DNA of 64,000 nucleotides from Vibrio maritimus (GTDB lineage: Bacteria > Pseudomonadota > Gammaproteobacteria > Enterobacterales > Vibrionaceae), in contig BBMT01000012.1 in NCBI GenBank assembly GCA_000755425.1, positions 1 to 64,000 on the forward strand, in the 5' to 3' direction. How positions within the stretch are numbered: the first letter of the stretch is position 1; each line of letters starts with the position of its first letter. A model generated the notes under the pieces. It was not told the DNA's origin and did not search any database. It was given only the letters and a program-made list of their open reading frames with translations. Made by a program: the position numbers and the translations under genes. Below are positions 31,950 to 39,944 of the stretch, piece by piece.

Positions 31950-33041
31950 TTATTGCGCTTGATCGATCTCTGGCATCAGGCTCACTTCCATACCTTCAAT
32001 CAAGAATGGAACACCTACAGTTACAATGCGTTCACCCATTTCAAGACCAGAAAGGATGGTAATGCGATCGCCAGACATGGTTGAAACTTCAACAGATTTT
32101 GGCGCTACAGTATTGTCATCTTGAACAACCCAAACTGTCGCATTGTGCGCGTTATCGCTCACGACAGCCGTTGCGGGAACTTGAATAGAACCAGACGTTT
32201 CTTGCAGCTTGGAGAAGTCTGCTGTCACATAACCCGTCATGCCTGGAAGGATGTTTTGATCCGTTGGCGCTTCCATAGAGACCGTCACCTCGAATGTTTG
32301 AGTGTCCGAATCTGCTTTAGAAGATACTTCTGTCACTGTTACTGGATACGGCTTTTCACGCGCAGTATCGAAGTAAGCAAAAACAGGAATTTCTACCGGA
32401 TCTTCAGCTTGCTCATCGCGGATCTGACGAACCAGTTTCTCAGGCACGTTGAATTTAAGTTCAAGCGTGTTGAGATTTTGGAAAGTAAACACAACTTGTT
32501 TAGCTTCAACGTTCTCAAAGTTTTGAATATCACGCTGAGCGACAAAGCCATCAAAAGGGGCAAGAAGTTTGGTATAGCCTAGCTCTGTATTCGCTTTGTC
32601 GTAAGCCGCTTTAGCTCGCGTTAAGTTAGCACGTAGCTGCTCGAAGTCTTTCTGAGAGATAAAGTTATCTTTAATCAGTTCTTGAGCACGTTTAAAGTCA
32701 GCTTGCGTACGTTGCAACGTTGCACGAGTATCACGAACCGCTAGCTTAAAGCTCGTATCATCAAGCGTTGCTAGCACCGTTCCTTTCTTGACGTTGTCAC
32801 CTTCTTTAACTGGAATACTGTTCACTTTACCTGAAACACGGAACGCCATATCTGCACGATTCGATGCAAGCACTCTTGCAGGAAATTCGCGAATCATGCT
32901 TTGGTTTTCTAAGCCAATAACAACCGTCTTCACAGGCCTTACTACCGGTGCTTCCACTGTCTGTTCTGGCTCTGGACTACATCCGGTCAACGCAACACCA
33001 ATTGCCGCTGCCAGAGTAAGAGCACGTAAATGAGTTTTCAT
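31950..33041 (-). CDS. RND periplasmic adaptor lipoprotein
   Basis: 363 residues. A lipobox (VALTGC) within the signal peptide marks a lipoprotein, so it is probably inner-membrane anchored and periplasmic. The fold order is that of membrane fusion proteins: barrel-sandwich with VKEGDNVKKGTVLATLD, a helical hairpin around QADFKRAQELIKDNFISQKDF, a beta-barrel (PYPVTVTEVSSKAD) and a membrane-proximal end. The start at 33041 follows GGGTGG; a longer frame to 33077 lacks a site. It lies directly upstream of the RND pump and forms an operon with it. Confidence 0.9.
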   Translation of the reverse strand: MKTHLRALTLAAAIGVALTGCSPEPEQTVEAPVVRPVKTVVIGLENQSMIREFPARVLASNRADMAFRVSGKVNSIPVKEGDNVKKGTVLATLDDTSFKLAVRDTRATLQRTQADFKRAQELIKDNFISQKDFEQLRANLTRAKAAYDKANTELGYTKLLAPFDGFVAQRDIQNFENVEAKQVVFTFQNLNTLELKFNVPEKLVRQIRDEQAEDPVEIPVFAYFDTAREKPYPVTVTEVSSKADSDTQTFEVTVSMEAPTDQNILPGMTGYVTADFSKLQETSGSIQVPATAVVSDNAHNATVWVVQDDNTVAPKSVEVSTMSGDRITILSGLEMGERIVTVGVPFLIEGMEVSLMPEIDQAQ

Positions 33042-33322
33042 AACAACCACCCAATAAAAATTTATAAAAACCAACATACTATTTGGTTAACGAGATCCAA
33101 TACACGCTATTTCACAAGTTACATTAAGCGTAGCAAAAAGCAACAAACCTTACACAAAACCATAACGCATACATTAATGCTCCATGCCGACTAAAGCTTC
33201 TGGAATAAAAAAACTCTTGTTATGACCATCAATTAGCGACAAGTTCATTATTTTTTTCGTTTTTTTATCTTAAATTGAAACGACAAATAAGTATCCCATA
33301 ATGATACTTAGAATCAATATGA

Positions 33323-34362
33323 ATGATACATATTATGAACATAGTAGTTATAAGGTGGTTAGTCGCTCTAAGTGCTCTTATCACATTGACAACATACCTA
33401 TTTTTTAGTTTTTCGGCTCCAAAAAAGCCGGTAAATAGCGCCCGTTCAGAGGCCCCTATCAATCTCAAAAATATAAGCGCTCAACTCATTCAGCCGATAC
33501 CTGAACCGACACTTAGTAGCCAAGAACTGAACATTGCGAAACTGGGGATGCAGATATTTTTAGACCCTAACTTGTCCTCAAATAATCGCGTTAGCTGTGA
33601 GTCCTGCCACCACATATTCGATAATGGAGCAGAAAATAGGCAAGTGTCATTAGGAGTACAAGGCCTTGGTGCTAGGAACTCACCTACAGTATTCAACGTT
33701 TCACATAACTCGCGTTTTTTCTGGGATGGGAGGCTTCTAGCCTGGAAACACAAATGGATGGTCCAGTTCACAATCCATTAGAAATGAACACTAACTGGCA
33801 AAAAATCACACGCTATATCGCTTCTGTACCAACCTATAAACAGCAGTTTGATGCACAATTCGACGGAACTATTAATGAATCCACTATCAAAGAGTCCTTG
33901 ATATCCTTCATGACGGCGTTAGATACACCAGATTCACCCTTTGATTTGTTTTTGAAAGGCAATGAAACGGCGATCTCTCAAGCAGCTAAAAATGGCTGGC
34001 AGCAGTTTAAAGTATTAGGCTGCATAGCTTGTCATCAAGGAACAAATATTGGCGGCAACTTGTTCCAAAAGTTTGGTAACTTGAACAGTACCGATAAGAA
34101 GGAATCCGACCTGGGACGTTACAACGTCACCGGACTTGAGTCTGATATTGGCGTTTTCCGTGTTCCTAGCCTTCGAAACGTAGCAAACACAGCCCCCTAC
34201 TTTCACGATGGACGGGCGCAGACCTTAGAAGCCGCGATTGTCACTATGGCCTATGTTCAACTAGGCCGAGAGCTAGAACCTATCACTATCTTAGAGTTAA
34301 AAGCGTTTCTCAACTCTCTCTCTGCGCCACCACCTCCCGTACTCGAGGAACTAATACCATGA
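33323..34362 (+). CDS. Di-haem cytochrome c peroxidase family protein, frame interrupted
   Basis: About 346 residues after correction: an N-terminal membrane anchor or signal helix (VVIRWLVALSALITLTTYLF) and two haem c motifs, CESCH and CIACH, as in cytochrome c peroxidase/MauG proteins that act in the periplasm. TVFNVSHNSRFFWDGR and VPSLRNVANTAPYFHDGR are family signatures. The break is at GG 33732-33733; one more G restores WDGRASSLETQMDGPVHNP. The stop overlaps the start of the next gene (ATGA at 34359-34362), so the peroxidase-like protein and the sensor kinase are probably made together. The start at 33323 or 33335 is undecided. Confidence 0.86.
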
Positions 34363-37169
34363 CTCGACGAATACTCACCAAAAAACGTGTTGAAACACTT
34401 TATCAAATGGCCATCGTGCTATCGGCGCTATGGCTAGTAATCAGTGTATCTCATAGCCGAGTTAGTGATACCTATCAGCAAGTTTATCTTGCTCTCTCGC
34501 ATCAAATTACTCAGTCCCTCGAGGACATCTACACCTTTGATTACAACAATGAGCAAACCTATGACAACTTCTCAAACGAGTTAGTCGCCATAGAACTCGA
34601 AGCAGCCAGCCTCTACAACAACCTGCTGGAAAACCAACAGCGTTACCTGCCATTCATCAGCCCAATACCCGAGCAAGGCGTGCAGTTTGGACATCATATC
34701 AAAACCCAAGTGCTCAATTTCACCCAAAGATTGGAACGTTTACTAAGCGCAAAAGTATCCTATGAATATTCCGGCAGTACGCTAAAAGAGCTGCAACGAG
34801 GACTTCTATCAGCATCAACCTCCGATACCGACAAACTCCAACTCTATCAATACTTCGACAATCAAATAGCACGTCAAGCACTGACTACTGATGCTCAAAC
34901 TAACAACACTATCCTCGCAATCGACAGCTATATTCGACTCAATAGCCGAGTCAAAAATGAAATAGACCAAGAGAAACAAGCGCTACTTGGCAGTGAAATT
35001 CATACCTTGCTTAATGACGTCAACACCTATTGGATGACGAGAACATCAAACCTTCAAGGACACGTCATTTTCTCCGGCGTCTTGCTATTTGTGTTTCTCG
35101 GCGGATATATCTACTGGCGTCAATGGATCCAGCAATATCGCGAAGCCAAGCTCAATCGTGAGCTTTTCACTAAAGAAAAAGAGCGTTCTCACTTAGCCCT
35201 AGTGGTGGAGCACGCAAGCGATGCCATTATCATCACAGATAAAGACGGTTTTGTTACTTGGGCAAATACAGCATTCGAACGCCTCTCAGGCTATCAAGTA
35301 AACGAAGTCCTCGGACTAAAACCTGGTAGCTTTTTACAAGGAGAGGAAACCTCAAAACAAGAGGTCGACAAAATTTCTACTCACTTAAAGAAAGGTGAGC
35401 CTGTTCAGTCCGAGCTGATTAACTATCACAAAGATGGCACACCATACTGGATAGATATCGCGATAACGCCCATCAGAAACTATCAACAGGAAGTAGAGCA
35501 GTTCATTGCCGTAGAGCGTGACAGCAGTGTTCGAAAAAGCCTAGAGCGGGACTTAAGGCTTGCAGTTGATAGCGCTGATGCTTCTAACAAAGCAAAATCC
35601 ACTTTCCTTGCTACCATGAGCCACGAGCTACGCACGCCGCTCAACGGCATTCTTGGAATGGCACAAATTTTGGAGTCTTCAGTCACCAAAACTCAACATA
35701 AAGAGCAACTCAACATTCTGCTTGAGTCTGGCAATCACTTACTTTCGTTGCTTAACGATATTCTCGATATTTCAAAAATTGAAGAAGGTAAGCTTGAACT
35801 TGAGGCTGTTGACTTTGCCATTAGCGATCTCTGTTCACCTATCGTCACGACCTACTCTTCTATCTGTACAGAAAAAGGCGTGGAATTTGTTCTCGACAAC
35901 CAGCTCGAAAACGGTAAATGCTATAGGGGTGATAAATCCCGTATTCGCCAAGTAATTTTCAATCTGCTCGGCAATGCTGTGAAATTTACCCGTGATGGCA
36001 AAGTTACCCTCACACTTAGCAGCACTCCAACAGAAAACGGTAAGGACGAGATCTTTACGATCTCTGTGAAAGATACTGGAGTCGGCATTCCATCAGAAAG
36101 GCTAGGCACTATCTTCGATCCTTTTACTCAAGCTGAAGCTTCGACAACGCGGAAATTTGGCGGTACTGGACTCGGCCTTGCCATCGTTAAAAAACTAGCC
36201 AATATCATGAATGGTGACGCGAGCGTAACGAGTGAACCCGGCGTTGGCAGTGAGTTTGTTGTTACCATGCAGCTTAGCCCGGCTGAAGCCGTTAAAAAGC
36301 AACAGAAAGCGCATGTTTCGCTTGATGATCAAGCCCTCGCTCAGTCACTCAATATCTTGCTTGTAGAAGACAACAAGGTAAATGCACTCGTTGCAAAAAC
36401 CTTCTGTACTAAGCAGGGACACAAAGTAGAAGTTGCGGTGAACGGTCAAGAGGCAGTAGAAAAAGTAAAACAAGGTCACTACGATCTCATCATCATGGAC
36501 AACCATATGCCGGTAATGGATGGTATCGAAGCGACAAGAATTATACGTGAAGAACTGCATTCAAAAACGGTCATCTTCGGTTGTACCGCCGATGTTTTTA
36601 AAGAGGCGCATGACAATTTTATCGCCGCTGGCGCGAATCATATCCTGACCAAGCCCTTGCAAAAAGAAAGCTTCATTGACGCATTACAACAATATCGCCA
36701 TCTACTGGTAATGCCACCAAAACACGAATCCAATAACAAAGTCGTCGAGTTGATCCGACACGACTTGTCTCAGATATCGATATCAAATACTACCGAAGCA
36801 GAACTTAAGGTGAGTCCTAGCAACGGAAAGTCACTGTTGTCTGAAGACAGAATAAAACAGTTTAAACAAACCAGTGAAGATGCGCTCACCACACTCATCA
36901 CTAGCTACTCAAGCAAAGACAAAGCAACGCTTTCGAGCACTTTGAATCTGATACACAACGAGTGCAATGCGACAGGTCTCTCTCGCATGGTTGAAAAGAC
37001 GCGTTCCCTTGAAACCACACTAGATGGCGACATTTGGCCTGCGCTAGAGGAAATGCAGTCACTTGTGAACCTACTTGAGGTCAATATCCATGAGGCAGTT
37101 CGAATTCTGGATAAATATCGCGATACGCAAAATCAGTCAGTGTTAAAGTCGTCTAAACTCTCTAGGTAA
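34359..37169 (+). CDS. Hybrid sensor histidine kinase with PAS, receiver and degenerate Hpt domains
   Basis: 936 residues: membrane helix 14-32, a periplasmic region of about 200 residues, helix 237-252, PAS domain about 275-392, HisKA with the phosphorylated His 422 in MSHELRTPLNG, ATPase domain about 525-640 (N-box NLLGNAVKF, GGTGLGL) and a receiver about 665-780 with Asp 714 in IIMDNHMP. The C-terminal 100 residues resemble an Hpt domain around His 866 (LIHNECNATGL), but the usual HxxKG pattern is not kept. It overlaps the cytochrome c peroxidase-like gene by four bases, suggesting a redox or peroxide signal. No separate response regulator follows. Confidence 0.92.
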   Translation: MTRRILTKKRVETLYQMAIVLSALWLVISVSHSRVSDTYQQVYLALSHQITQSLEDIYTFDYNNEQTYDNFSNELVAIELEAASLYNNLLENQQRYLPFISPIPEQGVQFGHHIKTQVLNFTQRLERLLSAKVSYEYSGSTLKELQRGLLSASTSDTDKLQLYQYFDNQIARQALTTDAQTNNTILAIDSYIRLNSRVKNEIDQEKQALLGSEIHTLLNDVNTYWMTRTSNLQGHVIFSGVLLFVFLGGYIYWRQWIQQYREAKLNRELFTKEKERSHLALVVEHASDAIIITDKDGFVTWANTAFERLSGYQVNEVLGLKPGSFLQGEETSKQEVDKISTHLKKGEPVQSELINYHKDGTPYWIDIAITPIRNYQQEVEQFIAVERDSSVRKSLERDLRLAVDSADASNKAKSTFLATMSHELRTPLNGILGMAQILESSVTKTQHKEQLNILLESGNHLLSLLNDILDISKIEEGKLELEAVDFAISDLCSPIVTTYSSICTEKGVEFVLDNQLENGKCYRGDKSRIRQVIFNLLGNAVKFTRDGKVTLTLSSTPTENGKDEIFTISVKDTGVGIPSERLGTIFDPFTQAEASTTRKFGGTGLGLAIVKKLANIMNGDASVTSEPGVGSEFVVTMQLSPAEAVKKQQKAHVSLDDQALAQSLNILLVEDNKVNALVAKTFCTKQGHKVEVAVNGQEAVEKVKQGHYDLIIMDNHMPVMDGIEATRIIREELHSKTVIFGCTADVFKEAHDNFIAAGANHILTKPLQKESFIDALQQYRHLLVMPPKHESNNKVVELIRHDLSQISISNTTEAELKVSPSNGKSLLSEDRIKQFKQTSEDALTTLITSYSSKDKATLSSTLNLIHNECNATGLSRMVEKTRSLETTLDGDIWPALEEMQSLVNLLEVNIHEAVRILDKYRDTQNQSVLKSSKLSR

Positions 37170-37210
37170 ACGTATCAGTAACATGACGCAGCAAGGACTG
37201 ACTCATTTCA

Positions 37211-37825
37211 ATGATTAAAGCGGTAGTATTTGATTTAGACAACACACTGGTGACATCAAACATCAACTTTCAGCAACTAAGAATGGAACTCGCTTGCCCT
37301 GCTGATAAGGATTTATTGACCCATGTCGACGAAACCTTTTGTGATAACGAACGGCAACAACGCATTGAGACCATACTTAAACATGAGCTCGACGATGCCA
37401 AAGCCAGTGATTTAATGGCAGGAGCACGTTCGCTGACAGATTGGTTATCAAACGAAGGCTTAAAATTTGGCATTATCACCAGAAATTGTCGTGAAGCAGC
37501 GAAAAAGAAGTTAAGCGCTCATGCACTAACGATAGAAGAGCTTATTACTAGAGAAGATTTTCCTGCCAAACCTGATCCTAGTGCACTGCTACATCTTGTG
37601 GACAAATGGCAGTTGGAGCAACACAACGTTCTTTACGTTGGCGACCATCAATACGACATTCTCACCGCGCAAAACGCCGGCTGTTTAAGCTGCTTTATTT
37701 CCAACTCAAGTCAAACAACAGACACCTTCGGTGCAGACCTGCATTACTCATCACTGGATGGGCTTCTTACCTATTTGCAAGAAAGTTATTTGCAAGAAAG
37801 CTATTTGCAAAAAGGCCATTTGTAG
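37211..37825 (+). CDS. HAD-superfamily hydrolase with a C-terminal short repeat
   Basis: 204 residues. Motif I is DLDNT near the N-terminus, motif II the region IITRN, motif III K in FPAKPD and motif IV GDHQYDI, a full haloacid dehalogenase set for a small cytoplasmic phosphatase, probably phosphoglycolate- or nucleotide-like. The last 17 residues carry a repeated unit YLQES coded by 15-bp repeats (37771-37829), which looks like a recent local expansion. It follows the sensor kinase by 41 bp. Substrate unknown. Confidence 0.85.
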   Translation: MIKAVVFDLDNTLVTSNINFQQLRMELACPADKDLLTHVDETFCDNERQQRIETILKHELDDAKASDLMAGARSLTDWLSNEGLKFGIITRNCREAAKKKLSAHALTIEELITREDFPAKPDPSALLHLVDKWQLEQHNVLYVGDHQYDILTAQNAGCLSCFISNSSQTTDTFGADLHYSSLDGLLTYLQESYLQESYLQKGHL

Positions 37826-37829
37826 AAAG
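37771..37829 (+). repeat. 15-bp tandem repeat at the end of the HAD gene
   Basis: Three near-identical units CTATTTGCAAGAAAG-like, at 37771, 37786 and 37801, plus a degenerate fourth running over the stop codon. The unit length of 15 keeps the frame (five residues per copy). Confidence 0.85.
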
Positions 37830-37865
37830 CTGTCCTTAAGCAACGATTCACAAATAGAGTAACGT

Positions 37866-38827
37866 TTAACCTTGCCCTTTAGAGGCTTTATTCAAGTACA
37901 GCGCTTTGTCAGCCAGCTCAAGCAATTCGTCGTGATCAACATTATCAAGCGGAGTGCAGCAAACGACGCCAACGCAATAATCCAAGGCGTAAACCGCTTG
38001 ATGATTGCGATTGAAGGCCGCGACTTTGTCATTAAACCGTGTCATTGGAAACTTAGAGTCGTTTCCTGTAGTTCCGGACATCAAAACGACAAACTCATCT
38101 CCCCCTACTCTGGCTATCACGTCAGAGTCCCTAAAACTCGCTCTTAACAGTTTGGCAAATTGGCGTAGTGCCTCGTCGCCAACTGAATGCCCGAAGGTAT
38201 CGTTGATGGTTTTGAAGTTATTGAGATCAAACAAGGCGACTGTGTACGGCTCCGTTGAAAAGCGACATTTTTGAATCACTTTGTCGGCCAGTACTCGATA
38301 ACCACGTCGGTTGGAGATTTGAGTTAACTCATCAAGGGTAGAGTTTAGGTTCGCCACCAGTTCAGATTCGGCTAACTTCGCAAGATCTATCAGATCATGA
38401 ACTTGCTGATCGGTAAACAGTCTCGGTTTACTGTCTATAACGCATAAGGTACCGACTTGACACCGCCCTCTATTTTGATGGGCACGCCAGCATAAAAGCG
38501 GATGTTGGGATCACCCGTCACTAAAGGATTATCGCGAAAACGTTCATCAATAGACGCATCGTGAATAATGAATGGTTCGTCACCTAAAATAGCATGACCA
38601 CAAAATGACTCTCCACGACCCGTTTGATTCGCAGCAAGTCCTACATTGGATTTGAACCACTGTGTGTCTCTGTCAACGATGGTTAACAAAGCAATCTCCA
38701 CATCAAACATCCGCTTTGCTAATCGTGTCACCCGATCAAAACGCTCCTCTGGCACACTGTCGATATTAAGCTGTCTAACAACTTTCAAACGGTAATCATC
38801 ATCGGCGGGAATAGGAGCTGGCTGCAT
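37866..38827 (-). CDS. GAF-GGDEF diguanylate cyclase, frame interrupted
   Basis: About 320 residues after correction, without membrane segments. The N-terminal GAF domain covers about 20-140 (RMFDVEIALLTIVDRDTQWFKS, GRGESFCGHAI), and the GGDEF domain about 165-318 has an intact active site (RVGGDEFVVL) and an RDSD inhibitory site five residues before it. It makes c-di-GMP from GTP in the cytoplasm under control of an unknown GAF ligand. The frame breaks at CC 38463-38464; one more C restores IEGGCQVGTLCVIDSKPRLF. Its start lies 344 bp from the divergent qrr RNA. Confidence 0.87.
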
Positions 38828-39038
38828 GTGTGAGAGTTCCTCAGCATAGACGTACTAAACAAATTTGAACTGCGTGATGGCACCTTTCATCATTCTCAAT
38901 GCGCTTTTGAGTTTAAATTTAAAGTGTCCGCTTCTAAAATTAGTCAAGATTACGGGGGCATGCCACAAATGCATCACATTCTTCAGGTAAATTGAAATGA
39001 AAATTCGGCAGGGATTCTTGAGTAAAGTGTTAGTAAAG

Positions 39039-39051
39039 TTGCATATTGCAA
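39039..39051. promoter_or_regulatory. LuxO-type activator site 1
   Basis: TTGCA-TAT-TGCAA matches the LuxO motif TTGCA-W3-TGCAA at every position. It lies about 105 bp before the sigma-54 promoter of qrr, the usual place for an enhancer. Confidence 0.85.
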
Positions 39052-39063
39052 ATATATTGCGGT

Positions 39064-39075
39064 TTGCATTTGCAA
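39064..39075. promoter_or_regulatory. LuxO-type activator site 2
   Basis: TTGCA-TT-TGCAA, the same half-sites with a spacer one base shorter, 25 bp from site 1. Probably a second, weaker LuxO site. Confidence 0.6.
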
Positions 39076-39144
39076 TATAAGAACACTTCGAACCTTTTAT
39101 GTGTAATGACGCACAAAAAGTCGGTAAATTGCTTTCGACAAAGT

Positions 39145-39160
39145 TGGCACACATCATGCT
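39145..39160 (+). promoter_or_regulatory. Sigma-54 promoter of qrr
   Basis: TGGCAC-ACATC-ATGCT: a full -24 element and the -12 GC with correct GG-N10-GC spacing. It predicts transcription start at 39171, exactly where Qrr RNAs begin (TGAC). Confidence 0.9.
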
Positions 39161-39170
39161 ATATAGATTA

Positions 39171-39269
39171 TGACTTCAGCAATGAGGTCACCTAGCCAAC
39201 TGACGTTGTTAGTGAACCGATTTGTTCACACTGTTTTCGGCCGATTGATTTATCAATCGGCCTTTTCTT
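39171..39269 (+). ncRNA. qrr: Qrr quorum-regulatory small RNA
   Basis: About 99 nt. It contains the core found in Vibrio Qrr RNAs (CCTAGCCAACTGACGTTG followed by TTAGTGAA, 39191-39216), which pairs with target mRNAs such as luxR/hapR. The 5' hairpin TGACTTCA-GCAA-TGAGGTCA, a second hairpin GTGAAC-CGATTT-GTTCAC and a terminator GGCCGATTGA-TTTA-TCAATCGGCC with T run match the known Qrr layout. Phospho-LuxO with sigma-54 makes it at low cell density, and it acts with Hfq. It is not next to luxO, so it is not the luxO-linked Qrr1; its number among the Qrr set cannot be told. Confidence 0.94.
39239..39268 (+). terminator. Terminator of qrr
   Basis: GGCCGATTGA and TCAATCGGCC form a perfect ten-base-pair stem around TTTA, followed by TTTTCTTT. 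Confidence 0.93.
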
Positions 39270-39309
39270 TATCTCAAAATCTAAGCTAATACATACTAAA
39301 ACAACATGA

Positions 39310-39732
39310 TTAGCCTTCTTGGCTAGACTCCACTTGTTGAGCCTTCTCCATTTCAGCTAACTTTTGCTCTAACTCACGGATGCGAATTTCAGCCTCTAGC
39401 TCGTCAGCGCGCTTCTCCGCATCACTGCGATTATCTTGCTTTATTCCGTCAGCTAGCGTTTCTGTTCGCCCTGTCTCACGAGAGTCATCCAAGTCTTTCA
39501 TAGAGCCAGCAACGCCACCAGCGACACCACCAGCAACCGCGCCTTTAACAGCCAGTTCAGGTTCGCCTGTCAGTACGCCCATTGTGGCACCAAGTAATGC
39601 GCCTCCCGCTGCGCCTCTATTACGTGCTGCATTGTCATTTTCCTTATCGAATGCAGGTGAAGAGCAACCAGCAAGGAGTGCTAGGGTTGCAACAGCAAAA
39701 AGTGATTTAACAGAGTGTTGAGTGATTGTCAT
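39310..39732 (-). CDS. Glycine-zipper lipoprotein
   Basis: 140 residues with a lipobox (ALLAGC) at the end of the signal peptide. A glycine-rich hydrophobic region with GxxxG-like spacing follows (GAAGGALLGATMGVLTG and AVAGGVAGGVAGS), then a charged C-terminal coiled-coil of Glu, Lys and Arg. Glycine-zipper lipoproteins are envelope proteins of largely unknown role. The start at 39732 (MTITQHS) puts the signal peptide at the N-terminus; the longer frame to 39783 adds an unlikely basic leader. It is a lone gene between qrr and the hexosaminidase operon. Confidence 0.8.
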   Translation of the reverse strand: MTITQHSVKSLFAVATLALLAGCSSPAFDKENDNAARNRGAAGGALLGATMGVLTGEPELAVKGAVAGGVAGGVAGSMKDLDDSRETGRTETLADGIKQDNRSDAEKRADELEAEIRIRELEQKLAEMEKAQQVESSQEG

Positions 39733-39815
39733 AGCGGGGTTCTCGCAGTGGTTGTGTCTACGAGGTAAAGAATACTGCTTCAATGTGCTTCAAGGAATTC
39801 ACTTGTCGTTATTAG

Positions 39816-39838
39816 CCTGATAAGCAGGGGTTATCAGG
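39816..39838. promoter_or_regulatory. Inverted repeat upstream of the lipoprotein gene
   Basis: CCTGATAA and TTATCAGG around a seven-base spacer, about 85 bp before the lipoprotein start. It could be an operator or a short hairpin; no T run follows. No known regulator assigned. Confidence 0.4.
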
Positions 39839-39879
39839 TCAGCCAAAATGTCCGTCTCAACCTCTTATCTCTAACAAAA

Positions 39880-39925
39880 AAGCCAGGTAGTACTTTGGAT
39901 TTGTATCCTTAAGTAATACCCGGCT
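39880..39925 (-). terminator. Terminator of the hexosaminidase operon
   Basis: An imperfect long stem (AAGCCGGGTATTACTT with AAGTACTACCTGGCTT on the minus strand) followed by six T. It lies just past the hexosaminidase stop. Confidence 0.75.
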
Positions 39926-39944
39926 TGTCACCCTAAAACAATCG

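Larger units (their letters stand above)
38828..39170. other. Regulatory region of qrr and the GAF-GGDEF gene
   Basis: 343 bp between the two divergent transcription units. It contains the LuxO-type sites at 39039 and 39064 and the sigma-54 promoter at 39145. A minus-strand frame at 38855-39157 overlaps those sites and is rejected. Confidence 0.75.

Noticed and set aside
38855..39157. Minus-strand open frame of 100 residues
   Set aside because: It overlaps the LuxO sites and sigma-54 promoter of qrr, has no ribosome-binding site or recognisable domain.
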